Below, piece after piece: positions 1-9,953 of a stretch of DNA of 10,089 bases. Location: assembly GCF_000717175.1 (NCBI RefSeq), contig NZ_JNYD01000061.1:1-10089 (forward strand). Direction: 5' to 3'. The position numbers and the translations under genes were made by a program. Source of the DNA: Pseudonocardia autotrophica (GTDB lineage: Bacteria > Actinomycetota > Actinomycetes > Mycobacteriales > Pseudonocardiaceae). Under the pieces are notes generated by a model. It had not been told where the DNA came from. It did not search any database and saw nothing but the letters and a program-made list of their open reading frames with translations. How positions within the stretch are numbered: position 1 is the stretch's first letter; the number at the start of each line of letters is the position of its first letter.

Positions 1-2
1 AC

Positions 3-2742
3 CGCACCCGCACCCTGACCTTCACCTTCGACGGCGAGCAGTACACCGGCCACCCCGGCGACACCCTGGCGTCGGCGCTGCTGGCGAACGGGGTCCGCCG
101 GGTCGCGACCAGCGTGAAGCTGGGCCGCCCGCGCGGCATCACCGCCGCGTGGAGCGAGGACCCCACCGGGCTCGTCCAGATCGAGGAGCCCTTCCCCGAG
201 CCCATGCTGCTGGCCAGCACCATCGAACTGGTCGACGGCCTGGTCGCCCGTGGGGTGAGCGGACAGGGCCGGCTCGCCGAGGTCCCCGACACCGCGCGGT
301 ACGACCGCAAGCACACCCACTGCGACACCCTGGTGATCGGCGCCGGCCCCGCCGGGCTGCTGGCGGCGCGGACCGCCGTGCGGGCGGGGGAGAGCGTCGT
401 CCTGGTCGACGACCGCCCCACCCCCGGCGGGAGCCTGACCGGCACCGAGCGGATCGGCGGGCGCCCGGCGTTGCAGTTCGTGGCCGACACCGTCGCCGAG
501 CTGACCGCCCACCCGGACGTGCTGCACCTGCAGCGCACCACCGCGTTCGGGCACTACGACGACGGCTTCGTCCTCGCGCTCGAGCGCCGCACCGACCACC
601 TCGGCACGGCCGCCCCGCGGCACCGCTCCCGGCAGCGGGTGCACCGGATTCGCGCGGAGCAGGTCGTCGTGGCCACCGGCGCGCACGAACGGCCGATCGT
701 GTTCACGGACAACGACCGGCCCGGAATCATGCTCGCCGCCTCGGCGCGGGACTACCTGCACCGGTACGGCGTGCTCGCGGGCCGCGAGATCGTCGTCTTC
801 ACCAGCGACGACGCCGCCTACTCCGCCGCGGCCGACCTCGCCGCGGCGGGGGCCGCGGTCACCGTGGTCGACGCCCGCACCGACGTGCCGGCGGTGGCGG
901 CCGGCTGCGTGCGGCAGCGGATCCCGGTGCACTGCGGCGTGGTGGTGGTCGGGACCACGGGGGAGGAGCGGATCCGGCAGGTGCAGCTCGCCGCCCCTGG
1001 TGAGGAGCCCTGGACCCTGCCCTGCGACCTCCTGCTCGTCTCCGGCGGCTGGAACCCGACCGCCCACCTGTTCAGCCACGTCAAGGGCGTGCTCGCCTAC
1101 GACCCCGCGCTCGGCGCCTTCCGCCCGGGCGACACGCTGCCCGGCGTCAGCGTGATCGGTGCCGCCAACGGGACCCTGGACCTGGCCGGGTGCCTGCGCG
1201 AGGGGGCCGGCGGCGACGCGCCGAGCACCGCCGCCGAGCCGGAGCGCCTGCCGGCCCAGGTGCTCTGGCGCACCGCGGGCGACGCGGACCGCCAGTTCGT
1301 GGACATCCAGCGGGACGCGACCGTGGCCGACATCGCCCGGGCCGTGGGCGCGGGGATCCGCTCGGTCGAGCACGTCAAGCGGTACACGACCATCGGCACC
1401 GCGCACGACCAGGGCAAGACCTCCGGGGTGATCGCCTCGGGGATCACCGCGGACATCCTCGGCACGACCGTGGACGCGTTGGGCACCACGAGCTTCCGCC
1501 CGCCCTACACCCCGGTCGCGTTCGCCGCGCTGGCCGGTCGCGAGCGCGGACAGCTGTTCGACCCGGTGCGGACCACGGCCCTGCACGACTGGCACGTCGC
1601 GGCGGGCGCGGAGTTCGAGGACGTCGGGCAGTGGAAGCGCGCCCGGCACTACCCGCGGCCCGGCGAGGACATGGAGGCCGCGGTGCTGCGCGAGTGCGCG
1701 GCCGTCCGCACCGGCGTGGGCATCCTCGACGGCTCCACCCTGGGCAAGATCGACGTCCAGGGCCCGGACGCCGCGGTGCTGCTCGACCGCGTCTACACGA
1801 ACATGATGAGCAACCTGAAGGTCGGTCGCGTGCGCTACGGCGTGATGTGCGGCAACGACGGCATGGTCATCGACGACGGCACCGTGCTGCGCCTGGCCGA
1901 GGACCGTTTCCTGGTCACCACGACCACGGGCGGCGCGGCGGCGATCCTCGACCACCTCGAGGAGTGGGTGCAGACCGAGTGGCCCGAGCTGCGCGTGCAC
2001 CTCGCCTCGGTCACCGAGCAGTGGGCGGTGTTCCCGGTCGTCGGGCCGCGCTCGCGCGACGTCCTCGGCGAGGTGTTCCCCGGCCTCGACGTGTCGAACG
2101 AGGCGTTCCCGTTCATGTCCTGGCGGGACACCGAGCTCGACGGCGTCCCGGTGCGGATCGCGCGGATCTCCTTCTCCGGCGAGCTCGCCTACGAGGTCAA
2201 CGTCAACTCCTGGTACGCGCGATCGCTGTGGCTGCGGCTGCTCGACGCCGGGGCGCGGTACGGCATCACGCCGTACGGCACCGAGACGATGCACGTGCTG
2301 CGCGCCGAGAAGGGCTACCCGATCATCGGGCAGGACACCGACGGCACCGTCACCCCGCACGACCTGGGCATGGAGTGGGCGGTGTCGAAGAAGAAGCCGG
2401 ACTTCCTGGGCAAGCGGTCCTTCGCCCGCCCGGCGAACCACGATCCGCTGCGCAAGCAGCTGGTGTCGCTGCTGCCGACCGACGCGCGGACGAAGCTGCC
2501 GGAGGGCTCGCAGATCGTCGAGTTCCGCGCGGACGGCGTGCTGCCCCCGCCGCCGGTGCCCATGCTCGGGCACGTCACCTCCAGCTACCACAGCGCCGAG
2601 CTCGGCCGCCCGTTCGCGTTGGCTCTGGTCAAGGGCGGACGCGCGCGCATCGGCGACGTCGTGCACGTCCCCGTCGCGGGTGTGCTCGTTCCCGCCGAGA
2701 TCGGCTCGTCCGTGCTCGTCGACCCGGAAGGAACCCGTCGCG

Positions 2743-2750
<8 letters not shown>
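3..2750 (+). CDS. soxA: Sarcosine oxidase alpha subunit (heterotetrameric type), 5' end cut off by the window
   Basis: This is the alpha subunit of heterotetrameric sarcosine oxidase, a cytosolic enzyme that converts sarcosine, O2 and THF to glycine, H2O2 and 5,10-methylene-THF. The reading frame is open from base 3, and the 37 codons before the first in-frame GTG (114) read as conserved family sequence (TFTFDGEQYTGHPGDTLASA), so the true start lies upstream; probably only some 10-20 residues are missing. In the 915-residue fragment the order is: a ferredoxin-like Fer2_4 segment (about 1-80), a dinucleotide-binding motif VIGAGPAG (111-118), a second flavoprotein-type motif VVVATGAHERP (221-231), the SoxA A3 region (about 432-475, with RYTTIGTAHDQGKTSG at 460) and a GcvT-like folate domain from about 523 to the end. 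In known enzymes alpha carries NAD+ and the folate site, while the substrate-oxidising FAD is in beta. soxB and soxD are expected just upstream. The stop overlaps the soxG start by 8 bases, suggesting translational coupling. Confidence 0.96.
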
Positions 2751-5882
<3,132 letters not shown>

Positions 5883-5902
5883 CCGCCCGAGGAGGGACCC
5901 CC

Positions 5903-6523
5903 ATGCGCACGGACACCCTCGACGAGTTCCTGCAGGCCCTCGCCGCCCGCGTCCCGGCACCCGGCGGCGGCGCGAGCGCCGCGCTGCACGCCGCACAGGC
6001 CGCGGCCCTCGTCGGCATGGTCGCCCGCTACAGCGACGGACCGAAACTCGTCGACCACGCTGCCGTCGTCACCGCCGTCCGCGACGACTCCGACGCGTGC
6101 CGCCTGCGCGCGCTGGACCTCGCCGAACAGGACACCGCCGTGTTCGGCGCGGTCGCCGGCGCCTACGGGCTGCCGTGCTCGACCCCGCGCGAGATGGCCG
6201 CCCGGTCCCTGGCGATCGCGGCCGCGCTGATCGAGGCGGGGCGCGTCCCCGCCCACGTCGTCGCCCTGGCCGAGCGGATCCTCGGTCTGGCCGAGCGGCT
6301 GCTCCCGGTCGGCAGCCCGAACGTCGTCAGCGACGTGGCCGCGGCCGCGGAGGCCGCCCGCGCGGCGGCGTCCACCGCCCGCGTCAATGTCGAGATCAAC
6401 CTCGCCGGCATCACCGATGCCGCCGCGCGCACGGAGCTCACCGCCGCCCTCGGCGGGGTCGACGACCTCCTCACCCGCGCCGACAAGGTCACCGCCGCCG
6501 TCCGGGAGCAGATCCTCCGATGA
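5903..6523 (+). CDS. fchA: Cyclodeaminase/cyclohydrolase family protein, probable methenyl-THF cyclohydrolase
   Basis: This 206-residue protein belongs to the formiminotransferase-cyclodeaminase C-terminal family (FTCD_C / FchA). Free-standing members act as formimino-THF cyclodeaminase or, in C1 pathways, as 5,10-methenyl-THF cyclohydrolase forming 10-formyl-THF. Visible family blocks are PAPGGGASAAL (18-28), the glycine-rich folate-binding loop, and GSPNVVSDVAAAAEAA (137-152) followed by RVNVEINL (160-167). The rest is Ala-rich helix, as expected of this all-helical fold. The ATG at 5903 has a strong GAGGAGG at 5889-5895, seven bases upstream, and lies 20 bases after dmgO, so the two are almost certainly co-transcribed. 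Next to dmgO and sox genes, the cyclohydrolase role is more likely than histidine degradation, since no formiminotransferase or hut gene is seen. A methylene-THF dehydrogenase partner is not in the window. The TGA overlaps the ATG of the following broken gene (ATGA). Confidence 0.88.
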   Translation: MRTDTLDEFLQALAARVPAPGGGASAALHAAQAAALVGMVARYSDGPKLVDHAAVVTAVRDDSDACRLRALDLAEQDTAVFGAVAGAYGLPCSTPREMAARSLAIAAALIEAGRVPAHVVALAERILGLAERLLPVGSPNVVSDVAAAAEAARAAASTARVNVEINLAGITDAAARTELTAALGGVDDLLTRADKVTAAVREQILR

Positions 6524-6801
6524 CCTCCACCCTGACCGCCGTGCTCGGTGGGACGGAACTCGCTCCCGGAGGGGTGAGACCGGGCTCCACGGCGTTGCTG
6601 CTGGAGCACACGGCCCGGTCCGCGGCCCGATCCTCAACGTCACCCCGGACTCGTTCTCCGACGGCGGGGCCTTCCCCGACCGCGCGGCCGCGGTGGCCCA
6701 CGGGCTGCGGCTCGTGGCCGACGGCGCCGTGGTGCGGGTGCACGACGTGGCGACGACCGTGGACGCCCTGGCGACGCCCTGGGATGAGCGGGCTGGGCTG
6801 A
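6520..6801 (+). pseudogene. Remnant of a dihydropteroate synthase-like (pterin-binding) gene
   Basis: This short region looks like a broken folP-type gene. An ATG at 6520 overlaps the fchA stop (ATGA) and opens a frame of 93 codons to the TGA at 6799. Its first residues (MTSTLTAVLGGTELAPGG) look like a plausible N-terminus, but after about 30 codons it turns into low-complexity Arg/Pro/Thr sequence. Another frame, from 6630, reads ILNVTPDSFSDGGAF, the signature motif I of dihydropteroate synthase, then DRAAAVAHGLRLVADGA. It passes directly into VVRVHDVATTVDALA (about 6728-6772), which resembles the extreme C-terminus of the same family. That second frame has no ATG, GTG or TTG start between 6524 and 6630. 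The picture is therefore at least one frameshift plus an internal deletion of roughly 190 codons, judged against a usual length near 270. The frame then runs on antisense into the regulator gene without a stop. The origin of the first 30 codons is uncertain. Confidence 0.66.
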
Positions 6802-6808
6802 GCGGGCG

Positions 6809-7474
6809 TCAGATGATCGCCCGGACGGCCTTCTCGAAGCCGAGGACGTGCTCGCGGGCCAGGTGCTCGGCCGCCGGGCCGTCCTGGCCGGCGATCGCGC
6901 GCAGCAGCCCGACGTGCTCGCCGACGTGCCGGTCGAACTCCGGCATCCGGTCCAGGAACAGGCAGAAGATCCGGGTCGCGAGGTTGTTGTAGCGCACCAG
7001 GGTGTCCTCGAGGTGGGGGTTGCCTCCTGCGTGGTAGATCGCGCGGTGCACGCGCAGGTCCCAGCGCATCAGCTCGCTGCGCCCGAGCGTGCGGACGTCG
7101 AGCTGCTCGGTGTCGTCCGCCAGCCGGGACAGCTCGGTGCGCACGACCGCTCCGGCGGTCTCGGCCGCCCGGCGCGCGGCGAGCGGCTCGAGCTGCTCGC
7201 GGATCTCCGAGATGTACGCGAGGTCGGTGATGTCCACGCCGGTCGCGAACGTGCCGCGACGGGGGTAGGAGATCACGAGCCGGTCCAGCTCCAGGCGCTT
7301 GAGCGCCTCGCGCACCGGGGTGCGGCCGACGCCGATCGTGCGCACCAGCTCGGCGTCGTCGAGCGGGGCCATCGGCGGGATCTCGAGCATGATCAGCCGG
7401 TCCTGGATCGCGGCGTAGGCGCGGTCGGCGAGCGACAGCGAGCTCTGCTCGATGTCCTGGGGCGCAGCGGTCAC
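6809..7474 (-). CDS. GntR-family transcriptional regulator, FCD (FadR-type) subfamily
   Basis: This 221-residue DNA-binding regulator is divergent from sdaA-purU. The N-terminal winged helix-turn-helix spans about 13-78, with the recognition part VGRTPVREALKRLELDRLV (49-67) and the wing YPRRGTFATGV (70-80). The rest is a helical FCD ligand-binding domain. Asp139, His143 (DLRVH), His187 (EHVGLL) and His209 (REHV) have the spacing of the metal-binding D-x3-H...H...H set of this subfamily, so it probably binds a metal plus a small carboxylate. The start is GTG at 7474, which has only a weak SD-like GAG upstream. The 3' end abuts the broken folP-like gene convergently, with an 8-base gap. By position the likely targets are its own promoter and sdaA-purU, possibly also the sox-dmg operon. 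The ligand is unknown; glycine, sarcosine, serine or another C1-related acid are guesses from context. Confidence 0.92.
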   Translation of the reverse strand: MTAAPQDIEQSSLSLADRAYAAIQDRLIMLEIPPMAPLDDAELVRTIGVGRTPVREALKRLELDRLVISYPRRGTFATGVDITDLAYISEIREQLEPLAARRAAETAGAVVRTELSRLADDTEQLDVRTLGRSELMRWDLRVHRAIYHAGGNPHLEDTLVRYNNLATRIFCLFLDRMPEFDRHVGEHVGLLRAIAGQDGPAAEHLAREHVLGFEKAVRAII

Positions 7475-7551
7475 GATCTCAGTCTAGGCACCTGACATGC
7501 AGGCGGCGAACGCACTGAACTCGTCAGCGATACCTCTTGTCCAAAACTGAT

Positions 7552-7566
7552 ATACCAATCTAGTAT
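7552..7566. promoter_or_regulatory. Candidate GntR/FCD operator, ATAC-N7-GTAT
   Basis: The inverted repeat ATAC (7552-7555) and GTAT (7563-7566), separated by seven bases, overlaps the proposed -10 hexamer of sdaA. A further copy of ATACC lies at 7530-7534, exactly 22 bases (about two helical turns) before the ATACC at 7552-7556. Short palindromes of this size are usual FadR-subfamily operators, and a regulator bound here would block the sdaA promoter. The arms are only 4 bp, so chance is a real alternative. Confidence 0.42.
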
Positions 7567-7605
7567 CTGGGTTCCCGACGACGTGACCCGCGCCGACCCG
7601 ACTCC

Positions 7606-7610
7606 AGGAG
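7606..7610 (+). promoter_or_regulatory. sdaA ribosome binding site
   Basis: AGGAG lies five bases before the ATG at 7616. It decides the start: an in-frame GTG at 7583 would add 11 residues with no family similarity, whereas [20 protein letters not shown] is the normal N-terminus of L-serine dehydratases. Confidence 0.75.
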
Positions 7611-7615
7611 CGCGC

Positions 7616-8989
7616 ATGACCATCTCGGTGTTCGACCTGTTCAAGGTGGGGATTGGACCGTCGAGCTCGCACACGGTCGGACCGATGCGGGCGGCGTACC
7701 TGTTCGTCACCCGGCTCCGCGGATCCGGCGACCTCGCCCGCGTAGCGACGGTCCGCTGCGAGCTCTTCGGATCGCTGGGGGCCACCGGCCACGGGCACGG
7801 CTCGGTCAAGGCGGTGGTCCTCGGGCTGGCGGGGGAGCAGCCGCACCTCGTCGACCCGGTCGCCGCCGATCCCGCGGTGGAGGCGGTGCGCACCGAGGGC
7901 CGGCTGGTCCTCGGCGGCGAGCACAAGATCGAGTTCTCGCTCGACGACGACATCGTCCTGCACCGGCGGCACAGGCTGGACTTCCACTCCAACGGCATGG
8001 TCTTCGCGGCCTTCGACGCCGACGGCGCGGAGCTCGACCGCCGCGAGTACTACTCCGTCGGCGGCGGCTTCGTCCTCGACGAGGACGACGCCGGCCGCCC
8101 GGTCCTGGTCGAGGACCCGACGCCGGTGCGGTACCCGTTCACCGCCGGGGACGGGCTGCTCGCGCTCACCCGGGAGACCGGGTTGCGGATCAGCGACATC
8201 ATGCTGGCCAACGAGCTGTCGTGGCGCAGCGAGGCGGAGGTCCGGACCGGGCTGCTGCACACCTGGTCGGTGATGCGCGAGTGTGTCGAGCGCGGCACCC
8301 ACACCTCCGGCGTCCTGCCCGGCGGGCTCCGGGTCCGCCGGCGGGCGGCCGCGCTGCGGGCGCGCCTGGAGTCCGACGCCGACGAGACCGACGGCCTGCA
8401 CGCCATGGAGTGGGTCACCCTCGCCGCGCTCGCGGTCAACGAGGAGAACGCCGCGGGCGGGCGCGTCGTCACCGCACCGACCAACGGTGCCGCCGGGATC
8501 GTGCCCGCGGTCCTGTACTACGCGGCGCGCTTCCTGCCGGGGTGCGACGACGACGCCGTGGTGCGGTTCCTGCTCACCGCCGGCGCCGTGGGCCTGCTGT
8601 TCAAGGAGAACGCCTCGATCTCCGGGGCCGAGGTCGGCTGCCAGGGCGAGGTCGGCTCGGCCTGCGCCATGGCCGCGGGAGGGCTCGCCGAGATCCTCGG
8701 CGGCACCCCGGAGCAGGTGGAGAACGCCGCCGAGATCGGCATCGAGCACAACCTGGGCCTGACCTGCGACCCCGTCGGCGGGCTGGTGCAGATCCCGTGC
8801 ATCGAGCGCAACGCCGTGGCCTCGGTCAAGGCCATCACCGCCGCCCGGATGGCCGTGCGCGGCGACGGCGCCCACCACGTCTCGCTCGACAAGGCGATCA
8901 AGACCATGCGCGAGACCGGCGCCGACATGAAGGACAAGTACAAGGAGACCGCCCGCGGTGGGCTGGCCCTCAACGTCGTGGAGTGCTGA
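7616..8989 (+). CDS. sdaA: L-serine ammonia-lyase (iron-sulfur, single-chain)
   Basis: This 457-residue cytosolic enzyme deaminates L-serine to pyruvate and ammonia using a [4Fe-4S] cluster rather than PLP. The N-terminal beta domain begins with [19 protein letters not shown] (6-24), which holds the substrate-binding SSSHT loop. The C-terminal catalytic domain contains [15 protein letters not shown] (286-300), the cluster cysteines Cys342 ([10 protein letters not shown]), Cys384 (LTCDPVGG) and Cys395 (QIPCIERN), and it ends in VVEC with Cys457 as the very last residue. In the Legionella pneumophila enzyme the C-terminal cysteine reaches into the active site as fourth cluster ligand, and the same arrangement is inferred here. 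Length is typical of the fused alpha-beta class. In this setting it drains serine made by GlyA from glycine and methylene-THF into pyruvate, completing carbon use from dimethylglycine. purU starts about 20 bases downstream. Confidence 0.96.
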   Translation: MTISVFDLFKVGIGPSSSHTVGPMRAAYLFVTRLRGSGDLARVATVRCELFGSLGATGHGHGSVKAVVLGLAGEQPHLVDPVAADPAVEAVRTEGRLVLGGEHKIEFSLDDDIVLHRRHRLDFHSNGMVFAAFDADGAELDRREYYSVGGGFVLDEDDAGRPVLVEDPTPVRYPFTAGDGLLALTRETGLRISDIMLANELSWRSEAEVRTGLLHTWSVMRECVERGTHTSGVLPGGLRVRRRAAALRARLESDADETDGLHAMEWVTLAALAVNEENAAGGRVVTAPTNGAAGIVPAVLYYAARFLPGCDDDAVVRFLLTAGAVGLLFKENASISGAEVGCQGEVGSACAMAAGGLAEILGGTPEQVENAAEIGIEHNLGLTCDPVGGLVQIPCIERNAVASVKAITAARMAVRGDGAHHVSLDKAIKTMRETGADMKDKYKETARGGLALNVVEC

Positions 8990-9000
8990 TTCGACATGCT

Positions 9001-9004
9001 GGAG
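9001..9004 (+). promoter_or_regulatory. purU ribosome binding site
   Basis: GGAG lies six bases before the GTG at 9011 and favours it as the purU start. The alternative in-frame ATG at 8996 would add five residues, and its nearest purine-rich stretch (GGAG, 8980-8983) is twelve bases away. Family alignment cannot separate the two starts by eye. Confidence 0.55.
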
Positions 9005-9010
9005 ACTCCC

Positions 9011-9859
9011 GTGACCCGCTCGTTCACCCTCACCCTGAGCTGCCCGAACCGCACCGGCATCGTCCGGGCCGTCAGCGCCTACCTGTTCGAGCACGGCTGC
9101 GACATCAGCGAGTACCAGCAGTTCGACGACTCGGTGCGGTCCCGGCTGTTCCTGCGCACCCGGGTAACCGCGGACGCCGGCGTCGACCTCGACGCCATGG
9201 CCCGCGGCTTCGAGCCCGTCGCCGCGGACTTCGGGATGGACTTCACCTTCTCGCCGGCCGAGCCCGTGCGGATCCTGGTCATGGTGTCCAAGCTCGGGCA
9301 CTGCCTCAACGATCTGATCTTCCGCTGGCGGGCCGGGAGCCTCGGCGCCGAGATCGTCGCGGTCGTGTCCAACCACGAGGACCTGCGCCCGATGGCCGAG
9401 GCCGCCGGGCTGCCGTACGTCCACGTCCCGGTCACCCCGGAGACCAAGCCCGAGGCCGAGGCCCGGCTGCTGCAGCTCGTCGACGAGTGCGAGGCCGAGC
9501 TCGTCGTGCTGGCCCGGTACATGCAGGTCCTGTCCGACCAGACCTGCAAGGCCCTGCACGGGCGGGCGATCAACATCCACCACTCGTTCCTGCCCGGGTT
9601 CAAGGGCGCGAAGCCCTACCACCAGGCCTACGACCGCGGGGTCAAGCTCGTCGGGGCCACGGCCCACTACGTCACGCCGGACCTCGACGAGGGGCCGATC
9701 ATCGAGCAGGAGGTCATCCGCATCGACCACACCTACGACCCGCAGGCGCTGCAGACGGTCGGCCGCGACGCCGAGGCCCTGGCCCTGTCGCGGGCCGTGC
9801 GCTGGCACTGCGAGCGGCGGGTCCTGCTGAGCGGGCACAGCACCGTCGTCTTCCGGTGA
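9011..9859 (+). CDS. purU: Formyltetrahydrofolate deformylase
   Basis: This 282-residue enzyme hydrolyses 10-formyl-THF to formate and THF. An N-terminal ACT domain (about 1-80, beginning FTLTLSCPNRTGIVRAVS) is the regulatory part; in E. coli PurU responds to methionine and glycine. The formyl-transferase-like catalytic domain starts near 85 (VRILVMVSKLGHCLNDLIFRW). Asn188 and His190 (INIHHSFLPGF) and Asp226 (TPDLDEGPI) keep the spacing of the Asn-His-Asp triad of GAR transformylase, and GATAHYVT (215-222) precedes the aspartate. Start choice is GTG at 9011 because of its GGAG; ATG at 8996 is possible. It is co-transcribed with sdaA and, beside the sox and dmg genes, most likely serves to release free THF and export C1 units as formate during demethylation rather than to supply purine synthesis. 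A palindromic terminator follows 29 bases after the stop. Confidence 0.95.
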   Translation: MTRSFTLTLSCPNRTGIVRAVSAYLFEHGCDISEYQQFDDSVRSRLFLRTRVTADAGVDLDAMARGFEPVAADFGMDFTFSPAEPVRILVMVSKLGHCLNDLIFRWRAGSLGAEIVAVVSNHEDLRPMAEAAGLPYVHVPVTPETKPEAEARLLQLVDECEAELVVLARYMQVLSDQTCKALHGRAINIHHSFLPGFKGAKPYHQAYDRGVKLVGATAHYVTPDLDEGPIIEQEVIRIDHTYDPQALQTVGRDAEALALSRAVRWHCERRVLLSGHSTVVFR

Positions 9860-9888
9860 CGTGCAACCACCGGTGCCGTGACCGAGCT

Positions 9889-9928
9889 GTGAGTGGGGAT
9901 AGTCGCCATAGCGACTATCCCCACTCAC
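9889..9928. terminator. Perfect 18-bp hairpin, likely bidirectional terminator
   Basis: The arm GTGAGTGGGGATAGTCGC (9889-9906), the loop CATA (9907-9910) and the arm GCGACTATCCCCACTCAC (9911-9928) pair at all 18 positions. It sits between the convergent ends of purU (9859) and the dehydrogenase (9954), so it can end transcription from both sides. No T-tract follows on either strand, which is common for actinobacterial terminators. The length and perfection also fit a dispersed palindromic repeat reused as a terminator. Confidence 0.85.
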
Positions 9929-9953
9929 GACGTGGTGGCTGGGGCCTCGACGG

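Larger units (their letters stand above)
7475..7615. promoter_or_regulatory. Divergent control region between the GntR regulator and sdaA
   Basis: This 141-base region is the only clear AT-rich patch in the window, densest at 7536-7568. On the plus strand TTGTCC (7537-7542) and TAGTAT (7561-7566), 18 bases apart, make a plausible sigma-70-type promoter for sdaA, each matching the consensus at four of six positions. Transcription would start near 7573, leaving a leader of about 40 bases. The regulator's promoter must also lie here, but I cannot place it confidently on the minus strand. Confidence 0.6.

Noticed and set aside
2680..2742. Longer soxG starting at an upstream GTG
   Set aside because: The extra 21 residues lie within soxA and look like shadow sequence, and the ATG at 2743 has a Shine-Dalgarno sequence and overlaps the soxA stop.
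6784..6808. Possible terminator between the broken gene and the convergent regulator
   Set aside because: Only short direct repeats of GAGCGGG type are present, with no inverted repeat able to form a stable stem.
6630..6992. Functional small DHPS-domain protein in the frame of the ILNVTPDSF motif
   Set aside because: No start codon exists in that frame after the fchA stop. The frame lacks most of the enzyme core and runs on antisense through the regulator gene.
7484..9928. An 814-codon open frame on the minus strand opposite sdaA-purU
   Set aside because: This is the same GC artefact: repetitive Gly/Arg/Val/Asp-rich translation, covering two clearly recognised plus-strand genes and their promoter.
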